A DNA stretch of 62,458 bases from a bacterium (GCA_023133295.1 JAGLWT010000134.1:1-62458); one strand, 5' to 3'. Positions 44,923 through 54,383 are shown, numbered from the stretch's first letter. Made by a program: numbers and translations. The notes: generated by a model from the sequence alone, not told the origin.

Positions 44923-45072
44923 ATGAAATATTTCGATTTCCTTTTCGATCAAATTAAGTGGGAGAGAATGAGAAATATAGATGTAATTCTGGAAATAATG
45001 TCAACAATGTCAACCACCGTCCCCATAATCGATTCTCCAACAGAGCAGCAAATGGGGAGGGAGAGGGAGTGA
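44923..45072 (+). CDS. Small ORF (49 aa) ahead of the restriction-modification gene
   Basis: 49 codons starting MKYFDFLFDQIKWERMRN, with CGGAGG 6 nt upstream and a promoter before that. It ends 3 nt before the next ATG. The stretch around 44997-45025 is the reverse complement of the GGGGACGGTTGTTG word found in repeat copies near 55974 and 62222. It could be a leader peptide, a regulator or a chance frame; no family is recognised. Confidence 0.35.
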   Translation: MKYFDFLFDQIKWERMRNIDVILEIMSTMSTTVPIIDSPTEQQMGRERE

Positions 45073-45075
45073 GAA

Positions 45076-48000
45076 ATGGATAAGAAGACAGAAAAAGAAT
45101 TAAAGAAATTAATAGAACTCTTTGAGAGAAATAAGGCACAATACAAATCAACTGCTTACGATGAATCGAATACCAGAACGGATTTTATTGATAAATTCTT
45201 TGAACTGCTGGATTGGGATGTCAGAAATACCAAAGGTTATTCCGAGCAGTACCGTGAGGTGGTTCGTGAAGATAAAGTAATTATACGGGGCAAAGCGAAA
45301 GCGCCCGATTATTCGTTCCGTATCGGTGGGGTCAGGAAATTCTTTGTGGAAGCGAAGAAGCCGTCAATAAATATCAAAGAGGATATCGGTGCAGCCTTCC
45401 AGGTCAGAAGATATGCCTATACCGCGAAACTACCACTCTCTATCCTCACAGACTTTGAGGAGTTCGCAATATATGACACCAGGATCAAGCCAAATCAGAA
45501 GGATAAGGCCTCTGTCGCGCGGATCTTTTACAGTACCTATGACGAACTTCTGAATCCGTCAAAGCCAGATCCCGAAAAGACGAATTTCGAGTATATCGCG
45601 AGTATTTTCTCCATCGAAGAGATCAAAAAAGGCAGTCTTGATCGATTTGTCGAAGAGACAAAGCGTAAAAAAGGTACTTCAGAGGTCGATAAAGAATTTC
45701 TGAAATCAATCGAGCACTGGCGGGAGATGTTGGCAAAGAATATTGCTTTAAGAAATGAGGAGCTTGATATACATGAGCTTAATTTCTCTGTACAGAAGAT
45801 CATTGATAGGATCATTTTCCTGCGGATCACGGAGGACCGGGGAATCGAAGAATACGGCACACTTCAGAAGCTTGCGGGTATGGAAACGAAGTATCATGTA
45901 TATGAGGAGCTGGTAAAACTTTTTCATAAGGCGGACAAGAAATACAATAGCGGCCTCTTTGATTTCAAAAAGGATCAGCTCACACCGACACTTACTATCG
46001 ACTACAAAGTATTCATTGAGATAATCGACTCTCTGTATTATCCGAAATGTCCTTATGAGTTCTCCGTTCTCGGTGTGGAGATTCTCGGCAACATCTATGA
46101 ACAGTTTCTGGGCAAGGTCATACGGCTTACTGACGGCCACCGCGCAAAGATCGAGGAAAAACCGGAGGTCAAGAAAGCAGGCGGGGTTTACTATACCCCT
46201 AAATACATAGTGGATTACATTGTCGAAAATACGGTTGGCGAAAAGCTGAAAGAAATTACCCTTAAATCCAAGATAAAACCCCTTACGATACTCGATCCCG
46301 CCTGCGGCAGCGGCTCGTTTCTGATCGGCGCGTTTGATTATTTGATGAAATATTATCTGAAGTTCTACAGCGAAGCGACCAGATTAAATAAATCACTCAA
46401 GAACGGATTGATCTTTGAAGCGGGGAAGAATGATTATCGTTTGTCTATCGAGGAAAAGCAGAGAATACTCATTGAGAATATATACGGCGTGGATATTGAT
46501 GATCAGGCGGTGGAAGTTACTAAGCTGTCGCTGCTTCTCAAGCTTCTTGAGGACGAGTCCGAGCAGTCCGTAGCCAATGTATCGTTATTTAAGCATACCG
46601 CCATGGCAGTTCTACCAGACCTTTCCGACAATATCAAATGTGGAAATTCCCTCATCGGCTCTGACTTTTTCGACAACCGCCAGATGTCGCTCTTTGACGA
46701 CGAGGAGATCCGAAAGATAAATCCCTTCGACTGGGAAGACGAATTTCCCGACATCTTCGCTCGCGGCGGCTTCGATTGTGTCATCGGAAATCCCCCGTAT
46801 TTCAATGTTGATGAAACATGGGGGAAGGGAAGCAAGAGACAGCAGTATTTAAAGGAATTCTATGATGACATTTATACTGATAAGACGGACATTTTATTTT
46901 ACTTCATAGGAAAATCTCTACAAATAGCAAAAGGAAAAATCAATTTCATTATTTCTAGAGCCTTTCTTGAGGCCTTCAAAGCAATGAATCTCAGAGATAC
47001 TATCAGAAGAAAATCTAGTGTTTTCGAGATAATTGATTTTAACAATTTCTTAGTCTTCTTTAGGGTGGGAATTACTACATGTTTACTTGGGTTAGATAAA
47101 TCAAACAAGACCATTAATGCCAATATTTATCAGCTGATTACTTCTGAATATTTTCCGGGTAATCTAATGGAGCAGAAACAGGATTGCCAATTATTCACTT
47201 CATTGAAGTGTCCCAATAGGAAGTTAACATCAGATTCTTGGATATTTATGAAAACAGAAATTCAAAAAATATGCAAAAAAATCAATAAAGTTGGGCAGAA
47301 GATTTCAGAGATTCTTATTATTGGAAAAGGGATGGAAACAGGAAGAAATTCAGTGTTTTGTATTGCGGAAGACCATGTATTCCGAGGTTTCAAATTACCG
47401 CCGAAAAAGAAATTTACACGAGCTAGGAATTCAGATATTCAAAGATATTATTTTAGTGAGAGCTCGATCTCTGCATTATATCTGGAAGAGGTTGTTAACT
47501 TTGAGAGCATGTCAGCATCGTTGCAAAAATACTTACTCTCTCATGAAAATGAACTGAAAAAGCGAGCAGCATACAAAAGAGGAGATTGTCTGTGGTGGAA
47601 ATACACATGGCCACTCCATAAAGAATTAATAGATAAGAATAAAATCTATACTCCTTATTTAGCAAAGATGAATAGATTTGCCTTAGATTTAGAAAATAGA
47701 TACCTAGGTTTAACAGACACAACTGTACTATTTGAAAATGGGCAACATGAAGATATGAAATATATCTTAGCATTATTGAATTCTAAACTATTGACATTTC
47801 GTTTCAAATATATCGGAAAGCTGAAGAGTGGAGGAATTCGAGAATATTTCTGGAATAGCGTGTCAAAACTACCGATTGTAAGAATTGATTATACTAATTC
47901 TGAGAGTGTTCAAATTCACGAGACCATTGTTGAACTTGTCAATCAAATTATGAAATTACAAAAGAAACTTCATTCTGCAAAAACAGATCGTGACAAAGAA

Positions 48001-48108
48001 CTCTATCAAAAACAGATCAACATTCTGGACAGGAAGATTGACAAACTGGTGTATAGACTGTATGGATTGACGGATGAAGAGATCCAGATTGTGGAGGGGA
48101 GTGTTTGA
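45076..48108 (+). CDS. Single-chain restriction-modification enzyme (type IIG/Eco57I-like)
   Basis: A 1010-residue fused nuclease-methyltransferase. The N-terminal PD-(D/E)XK nuclease is seen as PDYSF (P77, D78) and VEAKKP (E92, K94). A helical linker follows, then the N6-adenine methyltransferase: LDPACGSGSFLIGAFDYL at about residue 406 (SAM site) and VIGNPPYFN at about 570 (catalytic NPPY). Residues ~600-950 are the target-recognition region. The C-terminus ends in DKLVYRLYGLTDEEIQIVEG. It would cut unmodified foreign DNA and methylate host sites. Up to about 46.83 kb base composition resembles the core genome; after that the gene is AT-rich. Its stop overlaps the next gene. Confidence 0.9.
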   Translation: MDKKTEKELKKLIELFERNKAQYKSTAYDESNTRTDFIDKFFELLDWDVRNTKGYSEQYREVVREDKVIIRGKAKAPDYSFRIGGVRKFFVEAKKPSINIKEDIGAAFQVRRYAYTAKLPLSILTDFEEFAIYDTRIKPNQKDKASVARIFYSTYDELLNPSKPDPEKTNFEYIASIFSIEEIKKGSLDRFVEETKRKKGTSEVDKEFLKSIEHWREMLAKNIALRNEELDIHELNFSVQKIIDRIIFLRITEDRGIEEYGTLQKLAGMETKYHVYEELVKLFHKADKKYNSGLFDFKKDQLTPTLTIDYKVFIEIIDSLYYPKCPYEFSVLGVEILGNIYEQFLGKVIRLTDGHRAKIEEKPEVKKAGGVYYTPKYIVDYIVENTVGEKLKEITLKSKIKPLTILDPACGSGSFLIGAFDYLMKYYLKFYSEATRLNKSLKNGLIFEAGKNDYRLSIEEKQRILIENIYGVDIDDQAVEVTKLSLLLKLLEDESEQSVANVSLFKHTAMAVLPDLSDNIKCGNSLIGSDFFDNRQMSLFDDEEIRKINPFDWEDEFPDIFARGGFDCVIGNPPYFNVDETWGKGSKRQQYLKEFYDDIYTDKTDILFYFIGKSLQIAKGKINFIISRAFLEAFKAMNLRDTIRRKSSVFEIIDFNNFLVFFRVGITTCLLGLDKSNKTINANIYQLITSEYFPGNLMEQKQDCQLFTSLKCPNRKLTSDSWIFMKTEIQKICKKINKVGQKISEILIIGKGMETGRNSVFCIAEDHVFRGFKLPPKKKFTRARNSDIQRYYFSESSISALYLEEVVNFESMSASLQKYLLSHENELKKRAAYKRGDCLWWKYTWPLHKELIDKNKIYTPYLAKMNRFALDLENRYLGLTDTTVLFENGQHEDMKYILALLNSKLLTFRFKYIGKLKSGGIREYFWNSVSKLPIVRIDYTNSESVQIHETIVELVNQIMKLQKKLHSAKTDRDKELYQKQINILDRKIDKLVYRLYGLTDEEIQIVEGSV

Positions 48109-49547
48109 TTTCAGATTTCATGAAATATATTAATTCGTTGTCATCCATCCCTATGATGCTAATTGCAGTATTATTGCCATTCATTATCGCTACATTTCAG
48201 GAATATTTACACAAAAGAGAAGAAAGTAAACCTAATTATGCTGCGATAGATAAAAGAATCTATATAAAATATGTTTTGTGGAATTGGTGGTTTATTTTAC
48301 CTTTCTTTATACTGCTTCTTCCGAAAATCATTATGACCTCTTTTGATAGTCAAAGTCTTCCCTTATTTATTTTTTCATTAATGATTTTTACATCGGGGTT
48401 ATTCCTTGGGATTTTAGTATATTACAGACTAATCACCTGGATACGTGGTAAAAGGATTCAATTTAGAATTAAGTATATTAAAAATGCAAAAAAGGTTGAA
48501 GATATTAAATTCTTCTTTAATGAATTGTGGGACATTTCAGATATTATCGGCGAGGGAGATTTCCTAAATCTGTTTAGCCGGAAAATACAAAAATTATATC
48601 AGATTGAAAATTATGATAATGTTACCCATTTACTTACGAAATTCAATAGCAGAATGAGCAAAAGATTTCTGTATGCAGTAATTAATTCATTAATGGATAA
48701 ATTAATAAAATTAGGAGAAGGATCTTTTGATGATAGAAAAACACACTCAATGAAAACTCAAGTAGTGGTGTTCTTAAACACTCTGTTCACATTGGTCAAA
48801 GAAGACATCAATCTAATTCTTTATTTTTCAGTATTCGAAAAGGCTATGCACGAACTTGAGGATAGCGAATATAGGAGATTTCTCTATCGAAATTTTATCC
48901 AAAGCTTCTTGAATAAAATTGATAAAAGAAATCTTAGACGGATAGAATTTCCAAAAGCATTTATTGTAAATCGTGAAAATATAAAGAAAGTATCGAAAAA
49001 TAGAATATTTGCCTTTCAAACTATTTTTGAGTTCTATGGATATTCGATGGACAATATTCTGTTTGCCGAGAGTGAAGAAAAACATTGGGAGTTCAGGGTT
49101 TTGGTGGACTGCTTGACTGATTGCCTTGATGGATATACTTTATTGATTCATTTTTACATCACCGGTTTATTTGGAGTAGATGGAGTAGATATAAAAGGCC
49201 TACTTAATATTGATCACTTTCCTCAGTCTGGTGGTGTAATCAAAAAATGCGGAGACAGAATTCCAATGCAACCTATAGATAATCCAGATGAGCTAGATGA
49301 GATAATCTTAGAAAGGATTATGTATACAGTAGATTTAATTGAATTTGTAAAATCTGAAGCACAAAATGACAATATCTTTACGATATTTACACAAGAAAAT
49401 TATCAAAAATGGGTGAATGAATTGAAAGCGATAAATGATAATGATCTTGATAAAAAAGGAATAAGCAGACGAGATAAAATAGTTAAAAGATTTGAGACAA
49501 TAATCGACTATTTGGATAAAAAGGAACAAAACGATGATAAGAAATGA
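48105..49547 (+). CDS. Three-TM protein with large C-terminal domain, unknown
   Basis: 480 residues. Hydrophobic segments at about 12-30 (IPMMLIAVLLPFIIATF), 52-72 (WWFILPFFILLLPKII) and 84-107, then ~370 residues of AT-rich, helical cytoplasmic sequence with no motif I recognise. TTG at 48105 overlaps the restriction enzyme stop; an ATG at 48120 is the alternative. It is flanked on both sides by copies of the restriction enzyme tail, so it looks like an inserted cargo gene. A membrane effector is possible but not shown. Confidence 0.65.
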   Translation: MISDFMKYINSLSSIPMMLIAVLLPFIIATFQEYLHKREESKPNYAAIDKRIYIKYVLWNWWFILPFFILLLPKIIMTSFDSQSLPLFIFSLMIFTSGLFLGILVYYRLITWIRGKRIQFRIKYIKNAKKVEDIKFFFNELWDISDIIGEGDFLNLFSRKIQKLYQIENYDNVTHLLTKFNSRMSKRFLYAVINSLMDKLIKLGEGSFDDRKTHSMKTQVVVFLNTLFTLVKEDINLILYFSVFEKAMHELEDSEYRRFLYRNFIQSFLNKIDKRNLRRIEFPKAFIVNRENIKKVSKNRIFAFQTIFEFYGYSMDNILFAESEEKHWEFRVLVDCLTDCLDGYTLLIHFYITGLFGVDGVDIKGLLNIDHFPQSGGVIKKCGDRIPMQPIDNPDELDEIILERIMYTVDLIEFVKSEAQNDNIFTIFTQENYQKWVNELKAINDNDLDKKGISRRDKIVKRFETIIDYLDKKEQNDDKK

Positions 49548-49548
49548 T

Positions 49549-49629
49549 ATGAAGATTGATAAGCTGGTGTATGAACTGTATGGATTGACGGAAGAAGATA
49601 TTAAGATTGTAGAGGGAAAAAGTGGATAA
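49549..49629 (+). pseudogene. Duplicated C-terminal tail of the restriction-modification gene (26 codons)
   Basis: This reads MKIDKLVYELYGLTEEDIKI plus VEGKSG, against KIDKLVYRLYGLTDEEIQIV at the end of the restriction enzyme. The DNA of 48036-48104 and 49551-49621 is clearly related. The piece overlaps the SEFIR gene's GTG by 8 nt. It is either the scar of recombination in the tail or a coupling leader. Confidence 0.75.
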
Positions 49630-51151
49630 TCTCGAACGTATGAGAGAGCTTAGGAATAAATTTCTTATTTCACTATATAAAAATTGTAGTGGTACTTTTA
49701 CGAATGAAGTTAATGTGTATGAGATTAGCGATGAATTAGGATTAACACGAAAAGAAGTAGATAAAATTACACGATATCTTAAGGAGGAAGGTTATTTAGA
49801 ATACCATTCATTCGGAGGTGGAATTCTCATTACTATCTTTGGATTAATACAAGCGGAAGAAATATTAGAAGCTTCTGATTCGCAAGATGTTAAAGAAATA
49901 AAGAGAAAACGAGCTGAATATCTCAACCTTGTATATGAAATGAGCGACGGTGATACAATGGAAATATTTAATATGTGGGAACTTGGTAACAGATTGGATT
50001 TTTCAAGAGGGTTAGTAGAAAAAATATTTTTGTTCTATAAAAAAATTGGATTTCTCATATCAAGAGGTATGGGTGGATCGATTTCTATCACTCATCAAGC
50101 AGTAGAAGCAATAGAAGATGCATTTTCAGAATCTGAAGTAGAAGAAACTGATAATCAAAAAGAGAATGAGGATGAAAGTACTAACACTAATGAGGGTCCA
50201 ACATGTTTCATAAGTTATTCTTGGGATTCAGAAGAGCATAAAAATTGGGTTCGCAAGCTAGCAGAAGATCTTCAGAAAAACGGAGTACATACTCACTTAG
50301 ACCAATGGGACACAAAGCTGGGAGGAGATCTGCCCAAATATATGGAAAAGTGTATTACTGAATCGGATTATGTTTTATTGGTATGTACACCAACTTATGC
50401 AGAGAAAGCAAATAATAGAAAAGGTGGTGTTGGCTACGAGCACACAATTATTACCGGAGAATTATTTACATCCACAAATGAAGGGGATAAATATATTCCA
50501 ATTCTGAAACAAGGAGATGAGAAAGAATCGAAACCAAATTATTTTAAAACAAAATTTCATAGCGATTTTCGAAACTCAGAAAAGTATGAGAATTCTATTA
50601 AAGATTTACTTAGAGTTCTACATAATGTTCCCAAATATAAACGCCCAGAATTAGGCCCGAAACCGGATTTCTTCAATGATGTTTCTAATGGAAAGAACGC
50701 AAGCACTCAATCAGTTGAAATCTTCTACTCAATATCCTATGGGAGTAAATTATATGAGGCACGCCAGCTAAGGAATGTATATGGAATCATTAATTTCGGA
50801 ATAAAAAACAACTCTTCTAACATAGTAAAGTACCCTAAGTTGGCACTTGGCATTAAGAACTCATATGAGTCAAGAAACATAAAACTATCAGGTATAGAGG
50901 CAAATATTCAGGAAGGATTTGAAAACTTTTATGGCGGTACCAATATAGTTATCCACTCAGAAGAAACTCTTGTTTTTGTTTCATACTCTTACAAAATTGA
51001 TGCAAAATCCCGAAAATTTGAGGATGTTTCTCTAGAGTATTCAATCAGTGGTGAGGATATTTCACCCGTAAAAAGTAAATTGAAAATAACAAAAGAGGAA
51101 GTGTTGAATATTATCTTCGATTCCAAAACAGGAGTTAAGTTGAAAATATGA
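49622..51151 (+). CDS. Two-winged-helix SEFIR/TIR-domain protein
   Basis: 509 residues. Residues ~5-85 and ~92-165 look like two related winged-helix domains (DELGLTRKEVDKITRYLKEE and NRLDFSRGLVEKIFLFYKKI in equivalent places). An acidic linker leads to a SEFIR/TIR_2 domain at ~194-345: CFISYSWDSEEHKNWVRKLA, DQWDTKLGGDLPKYMEK, SDYVLLVCTPTYAEKA and GVGYEHTIITGEL. The last ~140 residues are unassigned. SEFIR/TIR proteins in defence islands act as NAD-degrading or signalling effectors; here DNA-binding modules may serve as sensor. GTG at 49622 follows GAGGG by 6 nt. The stop overlaps the next ORF by 4 nt. Confidence 0.78.
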   Translation: MDNLERMRELRNKFLISLYKNCSGTFTNEVNVYEISDELGLTRKEVDKITRYLKEEGYLEYHSFGGGILITIFGLIQAEEILEASDSQDVKEIKRKRAEYLNLVYEMSDGDTMEIFNMWELGNRLDFSRGLVEKIFLFYKKIGFLISRGMGGSISITHQAVEAIEDAFSESEVEETDNQKENEDESTNTNEGPTCFISYSWDSEEHKNWVRKLAEDLQKNGVHTHLDQWDTKLGGDLPKYMEKCITESDYVLLVCTPTYAEKANNRKGGVGYEHTIITGELFTSTNEGDKYIPILKQGDEKESKPNYFKTKFHSDFRNSEKYENSIKDLLRVLHNVPKYKRPELGPKPDFFNDVSNGKNASTQSVEIFYSISYGSKLYEARQLRNVYGIINFGIKNNSSNIVKYPKLALGIKNSYESRNIKLSGIEANIQEGFENFYGGTNIVIHSEETLVFVSYSYKIDAKSRKFEDVSLEYSISGEDISPVKSKLKITKEEVLNIIFDSKTGVKLKI

Positions 51152-51297
51152 AAAATGTCCTGTACAATGAGTATTATCAAGTAATTAGGAATGGCACTAT
51201 GGTAATCCAATATATTGATATCCAAAAAGATATTGACAGGCTATATACTGAAGTTGAGAAGAATTTGATTGAGTTTAAGGAGGTAAAATGCGAATAG
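51148..51297 (+). CDS. Small ORF (49 aa) between SEFIR and OLD genes
   Basis: 49 codons beginning MKNVLYNEYYQVIRNGTM and ending KEVKCE. Its ATG overlaps the SEFIR stop by 4 nt (ATGA) and its 3' end overlaps the OLD start by 10 nt; the OLD ribosome binding site AAGGAGG is inside it. The C-terminal half (DIDRLYTEVEKNLIEFKE) is predicted helical. The double coupling argues that it is translated, as an antitoxin-like or adaptor peptide or only as a coupling leader. Confidence 0.55.
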   Translation: MKNVLYNEYYQVIRNGTMVIQYIDIQKDIDRLYTEVEKNLIEFKEVKCE

Positions 51298-53285
51298 AAT
51301 CTATTAGAATTCAAAATTATAAAACTTTCGGTCCGGAAGGCATCACTTTTCAAGTGGGGAATTTGGTTGCCTTTGTTGGTGAAAATAGTGTAGGAAAATC
51401 AAATATCTTAGAAGCACTGGACATTTTTTTCAATTTCACTATAGCGAAAGTGACTAGTGAAATATTCCATCAAAATAACGTTAATAATAATATTGAGATT
51501 GAAATAGGTTTTTATGATCTCAATGAGAAAGAAAAGAAAACATTTCGATCGCATTTAGAAGATGGAAGATTAAGAGTTACCCAAAAAATTAGTAAAATTG
51601 GATCTGGTGATTCGGGAGATGAAGAGAGCAATCCAGTTAAGGAGGTTAACTTCAAAGAATCAAAACATGGAATTAAATATGTTTCTCAAAATGGTTATGA
51701 ATGGTGTGAGTTAAAAGAAAAGAATCATACAAAAAAGGATATTACCAAGTGGTGGGGGCAAGAATTAGAGGTTGGAGAAGTAGATTTTAAAACATTTTTT
51801 GATTCAACTGAAACAGTGCCCCTTCCGGATATATACCAGTTGAAACTAGAAACATTATGGGAAGAACATGCTGATAGTATTCCTCGAACAAAAACAACTG
51901 GTGACGAGAAAATGTTAGGGTGGAAAAATATATTGAAAGGCAACTTGCCGAAATATTTCCTTATTCCAGCCGTGCGAGATGTCTCGCAAGACTTGAAGGT
52001 GACAAGAAATTCTCCTTTAGGAGAAATGTTGTCATGGTTTACGCAAGGAATTTCAAAAGAAATAATGGAGAAATTTCGTGAAGGGCAAGAAAGAATTATC
52101 AAAGAAGTGATAGAGAGCATTGATGTGGATAGCGAAGGAAGTTCAAAGATTCAGAAGATTAATGAAATTATTAATGAGAACCTGGGAATTTCAACCGGCT
52201 GTAAGTTAGAATTAAAATTTGGAACGCCTGAAATGAAAGACATTGTATTTCCTTCACCTACTATATATGCAGATGATGGATTTGAGTCCGAACTTACTAG
52301 GAAGGGAAATGGGATTCAAAGATTAGCGATGTTTTCATTATTGAGAACATATCATACATATAATTTTCAGGAAGCCACATTTAACGATAATTATATCTTG
52401 GGTATAGAAGAGCCTGAAATATACTTACACCCACCAAATAAGAGAGCAACTTATGATTTGTTGAAAAAACTGTCTGACGAAAAAGGACAAATTATTTATT
52501 CCACTCATGATAATTGCTTTATTTCGATTGAGAATTATGATCAAATCAGATTGCTGAGAAAGGATTCTGGAAAAACTAATGTATATGAATTTAGTTATGA
52601 TACATTGATTCAATTTTATAAGGAAAAATATAGCATTAGTGTTGATGAAACAAGCCTGCGCCAGCGTTTTGGTAATATATGTGATGAGACCAAGAACGAA
52701 GGATTTTTTGCTAAGAAAATAATTATCGTTGAAGGTGCAACGGAGAAATATTCTTTACCGATATATTTTGACAAAAAGGGGTATAACATTAACCAGAATC
52801 AAGTGGTTATTATTGAAGCAGGTTCTGTTGACAATATATCATACATATATCTGATATTTAATGAATTTCATATCCCATGTTATGTAATATTTGATGGCGA
52901 TAAATCTTTTAAAAATGTTGAGGAAATGAATAAAGATGAATTAATGAATACAAATCTCAAATCAGAAAGGAATAAAAAGTTATTTGAATTACTAAATATT
53001 GAATATGATAAAACGGCACAATATTTTTTCCCTGATACAACAATAGGAGAGAACTGCACAGTATGGAATCATCGTTTTGAAACAGAAGTGCAGCAGAAAC
53101 TCGAGAACTACAATGCCTTGAAATCTGAAGCTAAAAAAATGTATTCCTCAGATAGCAAACCATTAACAGCCAGATATATTGCTAAAGAAATATGTAGCAA
53201 ATATTCAGATAAAATTCCGCGGGAAATAGATACTCTAATTTCCCGAATTAAGAATTCAAAATGGGACAAATCATGCACAACTTAA
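51288..53285 (+). CDS. OLD-family ATP-dependent nuclease (AAA ATPase plus TOPRIM)
   Basis: 665 residues. Walker A GENSVGKSNILEAL at residues 31-44 follows the SMC-like start IRIQNYKTFG. The ABC-type signature region is near RKGNGIQRLA. Walker B is LGIEEPEIYLHP with the downstream IIYSTHD. The TOPRIM part has IIVEGATEKYSLP near residue 480 and the metal pair in VIFDGDKSF near 536. OLD proteins are DNA nucleases in phage defence. No UvrD-like helicase follows, so it is not a standard Gabija (GajAB) pair. Confidence 0.9.
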   Translation: MRIESIRIQNYKTFGPEGITFQVGNLVAFVGENSVGKSNILEALDIFFNFTIAKVTSEIFHQNNVNNNIEIEIGFYDLNEKEKKTFRSHLEDGRLRVTQKISKIGSGDSGDEESNPVKEVNFKESKHGIKYVSQNGYEWCELKEKNHTKKDITKWWGQELEVGEVDFKTFFDSTETVPLPDIYQLKLETLWEEHADSIPRTKTTGDEKMLGWKNILKGNLPKYFLIPAVRDVSQDLKVTRNSPLGEMLSWFTQGISKEIMEKFREGQERIIKEVIESIDVDSEGSSKIQKINEIINENLGISTGCKLELKFGTPEMKDIVFPSPTIYADDGFESELTRKGNGIQRLAMFSLLRTYHTYNFQEATFNDNYILGIEEPEIYLHPPNKRATYDLLKKLSDEKGQIIYSTHDNCFISIENYDQIRLLRKDSGKTNVYEFSYDTLIQFYKEKYSISVDETSLRQRFGNICDETKNEGFFAKKIIIVEGATEKYSLPIYFDKKGYNINQNQVVIIEAGSVDNISYIYLIFNEFHIPCYVIFDGDKSFKNVEEMNKDELMNTNLKSERNKKLFELLNIEYDKTAQYFFPDTTIGENCTVWNHRFETEVQQKLENYNALKSEAKKMYSSDSKPLTARYIAKEICSKYSDKIPREIDTLISRIKNSKWDKSCTT

Positions 53286-53307
53286 CTCAATTCTGGGGCT
53301 GTGTATT

Positions 53308-54252
53308 ATGCTAAATTTTCATGAAGAAGTAAATATGCAAATTCATAGAGAAATTTGTAATTTGATTGAGAATTCAATAAGAAAAACAAGAGGAATCGAG
53401 ATTATGTTGTGCGGGAAAAGTCTTGAGAAAAATAATTCGGTAAGGAAAAAAATATTTGATCTCTTAGATCGTGAAAGAATACTGTCAAGCTTTCATGATT
53501 TTTTTATACAAGGAAAGAAAAAAGGAGTATTAATAAAAAGTATATATCTTCCGGAAAAAGAATTCAAGGAAGAATTATATGGGAAATTGAGTTATAGGTT
53601 TGATCTGCTAAATTTTGAAAATCAACTTGCAGAACTAATAGATATAGTGATTATTGTTTTGGAAAGCCCTGGTGCAATCGCCGAGCTCGGGGCATTTGCA
53701 AATCATGAAATATTAAATAAGAAATTAATTGTTGTGGTAAGTCGTGAGCATATTAGAGATAAAAGTTTTATTATCAAAGGCCCCATTCGATATTTAAAGA
53801 AGAATAAATTAAATCAAGTAATATACACGGATTACGATAAAATAAATTCTTCAATCATTACCAGGATTTATAAATCAATTACAACGATAATAGGAGAATC
53901 TGACTGTTTAGAAAAATATTCAATTTCGGAAAGAGAAAAACGGTTTATTTATGTGCTGATTCTATTATTTGGGTTCACCGTATTATCTGAAAACCTAATC
54001 ATTAAGTATTTTTCAATTGCATTTCAATATAACGAGGAAGAAGCATTTAAAGGACTGTATCCTCTGCTGGCCTCTTTAAAAAAGGATAAATACATTTTTA
54101 AGAATAAGCAGAATTATCAGATTACTTTAGATGGAATGAGATATCTTCATAGAAGAACAAGCAATCTAACCGAATTTGACAAATATAGAATAAAAATGTT
54201 AAACTACACTCGCAGAGGAAAAAGGAAAATATTTCAGGGAAGTTACCCTTAG
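53308..54252 (+). CDS. Retron effector: nucleoside-deoxyribosyltransferase-like domain plus winged helix
   Basis: 314 residues. Residues ~25-190 have the layout of the NDT-like retron effectors: the motif ESPGAIAELGAFANHE (119-134) supplies the Glu and the SPG loop, preceded by ELIDIVIIV. The C-terminal ~100 residues look like a winged helix (SLKKDKYIFKNKQNYQITLDGMRYL). This matches type II-like retrons (Ec86 and St85 groups), where the effector is held inactive by the RT-msDNA complex. The 3' end contains the a1 repeat of the retron RNA. It begins 23 nt after the OLD stop. Confidence 0.78.
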   Translation: MLNFHEEVNMQIHREICNLIENSIRKTRGIEIMLCGKSLEKNNSVRKKIFDLLDRERILSSFHDFFIQGKKKGVLIKSIYLPEKEFKEELYGKLSYRFDLLNFENQLAELIDIVIIVLESPGAIAELGAFANHEILNKKLIVVVSREHIRDKSFIIKGPIRYLKKNKLNQVIYTDYDKINSSIITRIYKSITTIIGESDCLEKYSISEREKRFIYVLILLFGFTVLSENLIIKYFSIAFQYNEEEAFKGLYPLLASLKKDKYIFKNKQNYQITLDGMRYLHRRTSNLTEFDKYRIKMLNYTRRGKRKIFQGSYP

Positions 54253-54383
54253 TAGCTAAAAATAGCTTAGATGGGATGAAGAATCTTTATGCCCGAAGGA
54301 AACTCGATTTTATTTTTCCTTTCGGCAGATTAAATGTATTAATGTGCCGAAAGGAATGTTCTCTAAAGTAAGGGTAGCTTCCC
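54237..54383 (+). ncRNA. Retron msr-msd non-coding RNA
   Basis: The ends pair: a1 GGGAAGTTACCCTTA (54237-54251) with a2 TAAGGGTAGCTTCCC (54369-54383), 15 pairs with one G-U. The a1/a2 cores ACCCTTA and TAAGGGT are the same as in retron Eco1. Directly after a1 come G54252 and the TAGC word where the branching guanosine is expected. A small msr hairpin is AGCTA/TAGCT (54254-54267). The likely msd stem is TTCCTTTCGGCA (54316-54327) with TGCCGAAAGGAA (54345-54356), 12 perfect pairs and a 17-nt loop that can extend by ATTAA/TTAAT. A competing partner for the same strand lies at 54291-54302. Confidence 0.85.

Noticed and set aside
51288..53285. Gabija system
   Set aside because: The OLD-type protein resembles GajA, but no UvrD-like helicase (GajB) follows; the next gene is a retron effector.
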